From Chara braunii (Eukaryota; Streptophyta; Charophyceae; Charales; Characeae): a stretch of DNA of 20,748 bases. The stretch lies in assembly GCA_003427395.1 (NCBI GenBank), contig BFEA01000041.1, forward strand, positions 3,705,127 through 3,725,874, read 5' to 3'. A model generated the notes under the pieces. It was not told where the DNA came from, ran no database searches, and worked only from the letters and a program-made list of their open reading frames with translations. Each line of letters opens with the position of its first letter. Within the stretch, counting starts at the first letter, position 1. Of this stretch, positions 10,165-17,507 are shown in pieces. The translations under genes were made by a program, and so were the position numbers.

Positions 10165-10362
10165 TCTGTTGGGGGCTGGAATGAGGGGTTGGATAGAAGT
10201 AGAGTTCTGAGTGGTTCCTATTTTTTTCTAAAAATAGCATCAGTACTCAGATAGCATTTTCTGAAAGAATCTGAAGTCTTTGTCAATCGAAGCTAAGTCA
10301 TGGCTTCGATATATTCCAAATCATCATCAAATGTTCATTATTGTTATTTCATTACAAGTGAC

Positions 10363-10405
10363 GCTGGGCCCGGTTCCCAGCACGTGCTGCTCCCCACTAA
10401 TAGAT
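10363..10405 (+). repeat. 43-bp perfect inverted repeat, left member
   Basis: It is identical to the reverse complement of 12762-12804. It contains GCTGGG...CCCAGC (a 6-bp stem with a 7-base loop) overlapping the perfect palindrome CAGCACGTGCTG, then ccccactaatagat. Six further positions (one mismatch) and an A-rich tail follow. It is far better conserved than the rest of the two repeat copies. Confidence 0.92.
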
Positions 10406-10549
10406 CGGAGCCTTAAAGAAAAAAAAGCAAAAAAAAGTCCCATCACTGCCATCAGCCCTTTTGGTCAGTATTTAACTTTAAAAAAAACAAGAATCCATTT
10501 CATGCATTATCAGCTTTTGGGTCATTCAGGAAATTATAAAATCCACCCG

Positions 10550-10613
10550 GATGACGAATTCGTGGCCCCTGACCTCCTTCAGATGACGAATTCATGCCCC
10601 CCGACCTCCTTCA
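10550..10613 (+). repeat. 32-bp tandem repeat, two copies
   Basis: Two 32-bp units start gatgacgaattc and end gacctccttca; a third begins at 10614. The array is flanked by the direct repeat catgcattatcag at 10501-10513 and 10630-10642. Confidence 0.85.
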
Positions 10614-10646
10614 GATGACAAATCCGTTGCATGCATTATCAGGCCA

Positions 10647-10722
10647 CACTGGTGCTATGTTCATGGCATTGCTCGAACCCGGTGGTTTATGCTTTCTGAG
10701 CCAGAACATAGCTGCACCAGTG
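10647..10722. repeat. Imperfect hairpin (cactggtg...caccagtg)
   Basis: The left arm cactggtgctatgttc (10647-10662) pairs with 10704-10722 apart from a 3-base bulge. The loop is 41 bases. It could be a remnant of another small inverted-repeat element. Confidence 0.55.
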
Positions 10723-10776
10723 GCACCTGCCCCTAACTTGACAAGCTGCTGCCACTAAGTTCCTGACAACATATCA

Positions 10777-10887
10777 CTACCTTCTTCCCCCGAATACAAC
10801 GTACGGTCATTATAATTGTATCTAGACTGAAAGATGCCTCAAATACAGCCATAATGACCGTACGTTGTATTCGGGGGAAGAAAGTAG
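10777..10887. mobile_element. MITE copy 2, distinct subfamily
   Basis: It has the same length (111 bp) and CTAC...GTAG ends as copy 1, but the arms differ from copy 1 at several positions (for example caacgtacggtcat in place of gaacgcccggtcat). The two arms still match each other at 36 of 37 positions, so the changes occurred before or during amplification of a subfamily. Confidence 0.85.
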
Positions 10888-10989
10888 ACTGAGTTCGACC
10901 TGACTCTTATACAACCCCTGTCCCTAAACCCGGACCTGTTCATCTGGCCTTGGTGCCGCCAAGCAGGTCACAGATAGCTTGCACTCTGA

Positions 10990-11102
10990 CTATCATCTTT
11001 GCCCGAATGGAATGTCCGGTTATAAAAGCTGCATTTGGGGGGCAACTTTCAGTCCAGACGCGGCGCTAATGACCGGGCGTTCTATTCGGGTGAAGACGGT
11101 AG
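10990..11102. mobile_element. MITE copy 3, left arm degraded
   Basis: The right arm (11066-11102) matches copy 1 nearly exactly, while the left arm (from ctatcatctttgcccg) has many changes and a small deletion. The element is bounded by C-TA and TA-G as in the other copies. Confidence 0.82.
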
Positions 11103-11363
11103 GCAGTGTGGCACTGTCAAAAACCTACCTGCAAACCACCAATACCTTTCCCAGACATTTTGTTCGAACATGACCGTGAAACTGACAGTATTTTTCTCAG
11201 CTATTTCATTCTGGTGCGGCCATCACATGTCGCGACCTTCCTTCAGGCCTCGGCTCATCAGACTGAACTGCCCGACAGCACCAGACATACATTAAGAGGA
11301 AAACACACCCCCGCCGGTTCGTTTTTCGTCAGCGAGCAGCAGAAATCTGCATCGGGAAAGAGA

Positions 11364-11940
11364 GGCTCAGAAATACTGGTGGTTTAATGTGCCGCGTCTC
11401 TCGGGGCTCGGCCTACCAAAACGAAATGAATGTTTGAGGTGGACCCCACTGCCTGGCGGAAGCTTTCCGCAAAACCAAAATTGTAGGCCCCGGCGATGGG
11501 AAAGAGAAAAGCCGACCCCACAGCAGCACAATTTTTTGCCAGTTCCACTGGTGCCGGTTACCCGATAGGGAAAACTTTCCCTATACGGAAACTTCACATC
11601 CACTTGTCTCGGTTCTCACCCAATCCCTGGCTCTCCTTTCCACATGGGATGGCCGAAGGGGGGACCCCCCCCCCCCCCCCCGCCTCAGAATGGCCGAACC
11701 GCAAGGAACGGGCAAAACAAAACTGAGTGAAAACGTCTGCCACGTCATATCTGAGTGTTTTCCAAAGCTTTGCCGCAAAGCAGTGGGGTTTCACAAATCA
11801 TCTTCCAAAGCTTTGCCGCAAAGCAGTGGGGTCCACCTCTTTGTTTGCTTGTTTTCTCATGCCTGCGCCAATTCCACAAAACTCGACGCGTGGCAGAAAT
11901 CATTATCATGAAAACAGTGGCTCGGAAGTACTGGTGGTTC
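11364..11940. mobile_element. Candidate ~0.5-kb inverted-repeat element with flanking direct repeats
   Basis: The inverted parts are tgccgcgtc (11390) against gacgcgtggca (11885-11895) and the perfect 17-mer gaggtggaccccactgc (11436) against its complement (11823-11839). Outside lie 22-bp direct repeats with three mismatches, 11364-11385 and 11919-11940 (ggctcagaaatactggtgg). The interior has a C17 run (11665-11681) and no convincing gene. The flanking repeats are long for a target duplication, so they may belong to an older host repeat. Confidence 0.45.
11760..11832 (+). repeat. 30-bp direct repeat, two copies
   Basis: Positions 11760-11789 and 11803-11832 are identical. Each contains the palindrome caaagctttg followed by ccgcaaagcagtggggt. 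They form the right inverted-repeat side of the element at 11390-11895. Confidence 0.9.
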
Positions 11941-12734
11941 AACCTACGCTAGCATAGAAAGGCATGCCCTGTGGCCCCTTTCAGACGTCTAGGGAGAGGC
12001 GAGCCTTAGAGGGCTGCAGTTGTTGCAGAACCGTATGCGCGATCTGCACATCACTGAAGCGTGAGGGCCCCACCTGTAGTCCTACCAGTAGCCATGTGAG
12101 GGCCCCACCCTCATCTCAACCCCTGAGGTGCATGGGTGCATTGACAGCCTGACAACGACTCTCATGATAGGCCTTAGGGTAGCGGTCCCCCTCTCAGACT
12201 GCCACATCTGGCCTAGGCTACAGTTTGAACTTGGTCGAAAATGTCGCCCGGTTCATGCTAACTTTTTTGCACTGACATAATGACAGCAGAGACTGCCCTG
12301 CAAAAACTGTATAGAGTCTAGTATAGACCCCACAAGTCGAAGCCGTGTAATCGTCCCCATATCGTCATTGAATAAACAAAGAAAGAAAGCGGTGATGGCC
12401 CAACCCCCTGGAAGTCTGGAAGCGGGGTCAAAATTTTGACTTGATTGCTTCTAGAAAGTTTGTATAAAATTGTGATGATATCTGTGATTTATCCTCTTTC
12501 CCAATTGTGTATCCATTTGAGTCCATCAGGATTCGAACTCGCAATCTCCTGCTATTTCTCATCCATTTTCCATTGCTTTCTCCATGTCTTTGCAAATCCT
12601 CCTCCTCCTCCCCCCCCTCCCCCTCCTCATCATGCCCCTTGCAGAACGTCCCTGCAAGCAAACAGTGGAAGATGAACAGATGCTCAGCACCACCATAGCC
12701 ATGGTGCTTTGCATGCGCACACATTCTTTGAACT
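11941..12734. other. Spacer, no gene seen
   Basis: It contains the direct repeat gtgagggccccacc at 12061 and 12096, AATAAA near 12371 next to an A/G-rich stretch, and a CT-rich tract at 12593-12635. Short open frames on both strands have no recognisable domain. A tRNA T-arm-like stretch on the minus strand near 12530-12550 lacks the rest of a tRNA. Confidence 0.5.
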
Positions 12735-12761
12735 TTCTTTTTTTTTTCCATACACGCTCCA

Positions 12762-12804
12762 ATCTATTAGTGGGGAGCAGCACGTGCTGGGAACCGGGCC
12801 CAGC
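12762..12804 (-). repeat. 43-bp perfect inverted repeat, right member
   Basis: This is the exact reverse complement of 10363-10405; the 3' ends of the two copies face each other across about 2.36 kb. Similarity continues at lower identity on the outer side (12805-12816 and beyond). Confidence 0.92.
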
Positions 12805-12846
12805 ATCCCTTATAATCAGATTACAAAATAATGAAGATGTAATGAT

Positions 12847-12901
12847 GTTTCGAGGATGTTTCAAGGATGATTCGAGGACAGTTTGAGGATGGTTTGAGGA
12901 T
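12847..12901 (+). repeat. 11-bp minisatellite, five units
   Basis: Five consecutive 11-bp units of the form gtttcgaggat, with two or three substitutions each. It lies next to the 43-bp block inside the right ~1.45-kb repeat and has no clear counterpart in the left copy, so it expanded there. Confidence 0.8.
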
Positions 12902-13329
12902 GGTGAATAGGAAGTAGGTTAGCGAAAGACCAGCTCACCAGTCTACGTCATAACTCCGCTTCTATCTGATCCTAATTCCAGGTATCCCTATCAACCCAGC
13001 CAAGTACAAACCTAGCTAGGCAGTCATCTCAACCAAGCCTACAGCAGGTCTCGAGACCCCAATCATGCTAGGGTACAGGGCAGCACGACCCACCCCAGCT
13101 CCGGCCCTTATGAACCTGGCTGCAGCCCCCGGTCAGTCACTGAATTGTCTTCTACCCTCGGAAACCCCCAGATCTTCTTTCTACAAGGCCTCGAACCCCT
13201 GCTCACACAGATTACAGGGCAATGCCCCAGCATTCTGGCATCGCCTAACCTGGACATCTAAACCTGCATCGGTACGTTAAACTTTGAACTTTGAAGACAA
13301 CTAAATCCATGTTCACACCTAAAATCCTG

Positions 13330-14235
13330 GATCTGACATCCATAGAAATCTGGGCAGATGGTGAGCATGATTTGGACACCAAGGAAGTAAAGATTTAACC
13401 TCCACCTCTCCCCCACTCCCTCCTACTTCTCCTTCTGCCCCTGTGCTCCCTCCACCGAACAGAACCACCCTGTTCACAAGCAGTCCTCCTCAGCCCCCAG
13501 CCAAGGACAGACCCACTTTCCCATTGCTTCCATCTAGGCAAAGTAAGCCTCGATCAACCCTTTTTGCCCTAATCTGCCTGCCATCGCTGGGTTATAATCC
13601 CAGCCCCAGACTACCGTCTTCACCCCAATATAACGCCCGGTCATTATAGCTGTATTTGGGGCATTTTTCAGTCCAGATGCAACGATAATGACCGGGTGTT
13701 CTATTCGGGTGAAGACGGTAGCATATCCCCCAGAATCTGCCCTCACTCCTTAAATAGTGCAATCACCTCCCAGACTCCCACCTTGTGATGGCCCCCCCCT
13801 GCAGAGGAGAGATCTCCCCCATGTTACCATCTTGCCCAAACTGAATCAGATGCAAAAATCAGGCTGAAGATGATGAAAGAAAATTCCCTTCCCCCTGCCT
13901 CCCCCCTCCTCCCTTCTCCCTCTGCCACATCGCTGCCTCCACCAAAAATGAGGGGTCTGATCATAACCACTCCTAGTTAGCCCCAGCTGGTGACAGTCCC
14001 ACACTCACCCCCCTTCTCCGCCTAACGCATCCATTCCCCCAAACCATCCCTCAGTCTAAACCCCTACCCTTATCTGCCTCTGCTGGGAAATGATGCCAGC
14101 CCACACACATCACTCCCAGCCCCAGACTCAAGCATACCCCCCCCTCAACATCTGGACCCACTCCCTATAGCCTAAGGCTGTTCACCTCCCTCCTTGTGAA
14201 GCCCTCCTTGCAGAGTAGAGCTCCCCTTGACTAAC
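13330..14235 (-). repeat. Diverged tandem duplication inside the right repeat
   Basis: The two units share cccagccccaga (13599-13610 and 14115-14126), ccttgtga followed by gcccccc/gccctcc, gcagag-agag and ctcccc near their right ends, and a CT-rich block near their left ends. Unit 1 carries MITE copy 4; unit 2 has ctcaag at the same point. Both also resemble 8985-9400 on the opposite strand. Confidence 0.6.
13611..13721. mobile_element. MITE copy 4
   Basis: It is 111 bp with arms 13611-13647 and 13685-13721 that pair with three mismatches. Its flanks cccagccccaga and gcata are contiguous, apart from a CT-CA-AG hexamer, in the paralogous unit at 14115-14137, giving a near-empty site. Confidence 0.87.
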
Positions 14236-14265
14236 CTTCCCCCTTCAAATCCCCATGTGAGTAAT

Positions 14266-14626
14266 TAGTTAACCCATGAGGAGGAGAAATCAAATGGGAA
14301 ATTTTCAGACATACGGGCAATGATGATGGTGCCACGGTGGTGATAACCTTAGTCATGATGAGAACGCCGATGATGATTACCTTGATGTTGACGATAACGA
14401 ACAAGAGCCCTGACGAGAAGCAACCTCGATGAAGATGATGATGACAGCAAACAGCGCCCTGAGAAGAATCATTGATCATGCCAATCTCAAGCAGCGACCT
14501 GTGCTAAGCAGGTTGACAGTCAGCTCCATGGAGATGAGCACAGAGATGAAGACGAATCCCCCAAATAATGAACGCAGCACCCTGTGCTAAGCAGGCGGAT
14601 CCCCCAAATAATGAAGAGGCCGAAAC
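14266..14626. other. GAT-rich low-complexity stretch with short direct repeats
   Basis: GATGAT-type trinucleotides dominate 14318-14450. Two motifs are duplicated: cctgtgctaagcagg at 14498 and 14581, and atcccccaaataatgaa at 14556 and 14599. No gene recognised. Confidence 0.6.
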
Positions 14627-14819
14627 CACTAGTACCTTTGCCGCTTGAAAAATAGCGGGCCTCGGGTAGGCATCCGACCTTTTCGGAGGCCGAAACGAAA
14701 TGACGGCCGCCGATCAGATTTATCAATGGCAGTCGTCGTCGGGCCCGACCTCCGAAAATTCAGGCGATTGGGAAAACAGCCAGTTTCCCCTATTTTCCCA
14801 CGCGGGAAAGGTACTAGTG
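14627..14819. mobile_element. 193-bp MITE-like element (CACTAGTACC...GGTACTAGTG)
   Basis: Ends CACTAGTACCTTT and AAAGGTACTAGTG are perfect over 13 bases; imperfect pairing continues for about 33 bases. A second inner inverted pair, ttttcggagg (14688) and cctccgaaaa (14749), extends the fold. It could be a TA-target MITE whose TIR starts CCTTT, or a CACTA-type derivative; no 3-bp duplication outside CACTA is evident (aac before, agg after). Confidence 0.6.
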
Positions 14820-15582
14820 AGGACGAATTCGATGGACCAGAACGCGAAGACGAATGCGAAATCACCGTGAAGAGCGATTGAATTTAGAACACCTAGTTCC
14901 ACAGTGCCGTGATGATGACGGCGCGCAGCAACCTAAGAAGGGGGGGATGATGATGACCAGCAGCGTAGTGATGAGCGCGTTAATGATATCAGCGCACAGC
15001 GCATTGACGATGATCACACCCTTTTTTTTTCCTTCTTTTTTTTTCGGTGATTTCCAGAATAGCAGTGAACAAAGAAAAAGCAGCAGCACACCCCTTCCCG
15101 CCGCTCTTATCTTTTCAAGCACCCCTACCCCACCCCCGCCACCCCCCACCTCTTCTCCTTCTCTCCCCCCTCCCACTTCTATAACCCCCCCCCCCTCCCC
15201 CTCCCCCCCCCACTGCTACCCCTTTCACCTCCCTCGTCGTTACCCCACTTATCCTCTCTGCCTCTCCTCTCCTCTCCCTAGAAAAACCAAGAAGAGCAGG
15301 GCTATCGGGAAGTCAGTAGAGACGAAGCTTAACGGACAGAAATAGGCATAGAGTGAGATCGGACACGTGGAGCGAAGAATAAGGAGGTGGGTGTATCGGG
15401 ACAGAAGGGAAGAAGAGTAGCTAGTGACACGCTGAAGGAGAAGCAGTATGCTCCCGATGAAGATGACTATGATGACTGCTGCTGATGTTGACGCTGAAGA
15501 TGATGATGGTCATGAAGATGAAGATGAGTACTAACATATTAATGACAAGAAACATCGTGGTGATGAAGCTCATCTCCATCAT
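14820..15582. other. Low-complexity region, no gene supported
   Basis: It contains GATGAT-rich parts (14909-15013 and 15456-15540), a T-rich patch (15021-15043) and a C-rich tract (15108-15215) with several runs of at least seven C, so the minus strand has G-quadruplex potential. An open frame of 163 codons at 14854-15345 is proline/serine low-complexity and I do not count it as a gene. Confidence 0.6.
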
Positions 15583-16165
15583 CGACCCGCTCCCTCATCT
15601 ATTCCCACCTTCCCACGTCCATCTCCATCATGCATGTTCCCTCCTACTCCTCTTCTTTCATCTTCGCAACTCCATCTCCACATCTTTCTCATCATTTTCC
15701 TCTGCCTCTTGCGGAAAGGTGATGGAGGATGGAGACGAAGATGGAAAATGACGGAAAGTCCTTTGGGACATCCGTTAACATTGGAACGATATAGATAAAA
15801 TTTGCATTGCCCCTCCGAAAGACAAAAGTAAAGGGAGGGGCAAAAAAGAAGGACAGGAAACTTTTAGGCGCGGAGATGGAGAAGGTGGGAGTAGAGGAGT
15901 AGGAGGAGGGAAGATGATGGAGATGGGAAGGTGGGAGTAGATGAGGAGGAGCCAAGGTGATGGAGATGAAGAGGGAGGAGGAGGGGACCATGGTAGTGGA
16001 ATCAGAAGATGCTGATGCTGCGCCTCTACTCCTACCTTCCCATCTCCATCATCTTCCCTCCTCCTCCTCTACTCCCACACTCCCACCTCCGTCTCCCTCA
16101 TCTTCCCTCCTCCTCCTTCTCTACTCCCACCTTCACACCTCCATCTCCACCTCTTTCACGTTCTC
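15583..16165. repeat. Purine/pyrimidine minisatellite in alternating orientation (palindromic)
   Basis: Degenerate units of about 40 bp carry ctactcccaccttcccatct, then ccatcatcttccctcctcct. They are on the plus strand at 15583-15690 and 16018-16165 and on the minus strand at 15716-15755 and 15869-15985. Adjacent opposite blocks form long imperfect hairpins, the clearest being 15869-15950 against 16018-16100. A separate 10-bp perfect stem lies at 15807-15816/15834-15843. Confidence 0.8.
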
Positions 16166-16450
16166 TTTTTTTTTTCTTGTTCTTTTTTCAAATGACTCCA
16201 CTATCATTCATTTTGATCCCCTGCGAGATTCCCGGTAATGCACACGAGGTTTTTTTTCTTCTGAATGCACCTTTCCGTGGTTACCTCCAGATTCAGTCCT
16301 AAAGTTCCCTGGCAGTGCGAATGCTGCTCTACCTCAGACGGAGTGCTACACACACGTGTGCAGAGCACAACTGCTCCTCTCGGTTTAGCTCTCCTTCACA
16401 TCCTGACCGCATGTTCATCTCTACCTCCCTAGCACCAATCCTGATCTCAC

Positions 16451-16643
16451 TCTCCACACCTTATGCACTGCCTACCACGTTTTTCCATCCACAGCTGAGA
16501 GGCGGCGGCAGAATTGTGCGCTCGGTTTGTGGATGGGATTGGGATCAGGAACAGGATCAGCCGCACCTTGGGCTTGATGTTTTCCGCCGCCATCTGTCAG
16601 CTGTGAATGGAAACCTGTGGTAGGCAGTGGATGAGGTGTGGAG
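16451..16643. repeat. ~62-bp-arm palindrome, possible MITE
   Basis: The left arm 16451-16512 (tctccacacc...actgcctaccac...ggcggcgg) pairs with 16582-16643 at roughly 80-85%. The loop is about 70 bases. A smaller element could be the best-matched core between ctgcctaccac (16468) and gtggtaggcag (16617-16627). Purine-rich minisatellite-like DNA follows. Confidence 0.65.
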
Positions 16644-16790
16644 ATGAGGGTGGGAAAGTGGGAGTAGAGGAGGAGGAGCGAGGGTGATGAAGATGAAGAC
16701 GGACGAGGAGGAATGGTGGGAGGGGGAGGAGGTAGAGGAAGACGAGCAAATGGAGGAGGAAAGGTGTTAGGAAGAGGAGAAGGATGTCTC
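16644..16790. repeat. Purine-rich minisatellite continuation
   Basis: The stretch gtgggagtagaggaggagg (16660-16678) and the following GAGGA-rich bases are the minus-strand version of the 15.6-16.1 kb minisatellite. The minus-strand open frame across 16472-16966 is a product of this low complexity. Confidence 0.6.
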
Positions 16791-16910
16791 CCTTGCAAGA
16801 CAGCTATGGCAACACACAACTGGACTGTGGACGTCGACACCCGGGCGGGAAAGAGAGATGTCAACGTGACACTTTCAAATTTCGAATTGTGACCGTGCAA
16901 GTTGGATGAG

Positions 16911-17033
16911 GGGCAGGCAGAAAAGTTGCCTGCCCGGTAGACGGGCAGATGACAAAAGTATTGCATTGGCCTCTGCAGGCCACAGCCTAGTAGGGGCTTA
17001 TGGCAAAGTTGCCCCTGGCCGGACCAGGGGCAA
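16911..17033. repeat. Row of three compact GC-rich hairpins
   Basis: Stems are gggcaggca/tgcctgccc (16911-16935, 9 bp, 7-base loop), ggcct/aggcc (16970-16983) and ttgcccctgg/ccaggggcaa (17009-17033, 10 bp, 5-base loop). The motif aaagttgcc occurs in two of them. All stems are perfect. Confidence 0.7.
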
Positions 17034-17473
17034 AAGCAGAAGTTCGAGGCATTTCGCTGTACCCATGTGTTTTAGGGGCATCCGATGAAATACCCCAACT
17101 TTTAGGGTATTTGAACAATTTTTCCATTGTTTTTTTTGGAAAGAAATAGCATGGTTCGGAGTACTGGGGCCAATACCCAGCTTAGGCTCATACTGGAAAA
17201 CGGGTCCAGTGTCCCATGCTTCAAAATCCCAACATGCTATTCCAGAAAAATATAGAAACTGGACTAAACTTCGAAAAACAGACAAAGACTATTCCGCCTG
17301 TGCCAACTACAGCGAATACCTTATAGCCTTATAGTCTCTGTCCCTTTACCCGCCGTTTCTGGCTCACCATTCTGCACCCTCTACCTGTGTAAATCCTTTT
17401 TTGAAGTTTTTTTCTTTACAAGCTCGGCTGTTTTATCTTCTACAGTATCCTGCCCTTTCCTTTCTAGAGAAGT
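17034..17473. other. Spacer, no gene seen
   Basis: No domain-bearing frame or clear repeat is visible. A minus-strand frame of 95 codons at 16998-17285 has no recognisable feature. Confidence 0.5.
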
Positions 17474-17507
17474 TAAACCCTAAACCCTTTGCATCCTAAA
17501 CCCTACT
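17474..17507 (-). repeat. Short interstitial plant-type telomere-like repeat
   Basis: taaaccctaaaccct (17474-17488) and cctaaaccctac (17495-17506) are CCCTAAA units, interrupted by seven bases. On the minus strand this is GGGTTTAGGGTTTA and provides the stop codon of the LINE-like frame at 17480. Confidence 0.75.

Larger units (their letters stand above)
8966..10435 (+). repeat. Uncharacterised ~1.45-kb repeat, left copy
   Basis: This block is similar, end to end, to the reverse complement of 12735-14265. Matching landmarks are cttcacaagg (9012-9021), gcatcat-tcccag and ggcagata (9109-9134), gcagatt-tgggggat (9052-9068), agatcctgaatttcaggtgt (9782-9801), the ctgccctgta block (10042-10051) and a 43-bp exact match (10363-10405) followed by an A-rich tail (10412-10435). 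It contains two related subrepeats, at 9467-9620 and 9864-10053, and a MITE at 10054. A 113-codon Gly-rich open frame at 9029-9370 lies in purine-rich DNA; I see no domain and its frame is not obviously kept in the other copy. No known family is recognised. An A-rich end suggests a retroposon or LINE 3' region. Confidence 0.7.
12735..14265 (-). repeat. Uncharacterised ~1.45-kb repeat, right copy (inverted)
   Basis: Read on the minus strand this follows the order of 8966-10435 and ends in the 43-bp block and an A-rich tail (a T-run at 12737-12748). It differs in having an internal duplication of about 0.4-0.5 kb (about 13330-13820 and 13821-14235) and a MITE at 13611 in the first of these. A 71-codon plus-strand frame at 13065-13280 resembles a minus-strand frame at 9888-10051 (shared YRAA, APG/VPG, SL-C and NAP positions), but codon-level constraint cannot be judged from two copies. 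Confidence 0.7.

Noticed and set aside
10501-11102. CRISPR-like regularly spaced repeats
   Set aside because: The repeats are inverted MITEs at irregular spacing in eukaryotic DNA, and the 32-bp units have no spacers.
12528-12550. tRNA T-arm-like word gagttcgaatcc on the minus strand, possible tRNA or SINE head
   Set aside because: No A box at the right distance and no pairing acceptor or anticodon stems were found; the word alone is short enough to be chance.
14854-15345. 163-codon plus-strand frame and its minus-strand counterpart
   Set aside because: Low-complexity Pro/Ser or Gly-rich translation of C-rich DNA, no domain.
16472-16966. 164-codon minus-strand frame
   Set aside because: It crosses a palindrome and a purine-rich minisatellite and reads as Pro/Ser/Leu-rich low complexity.
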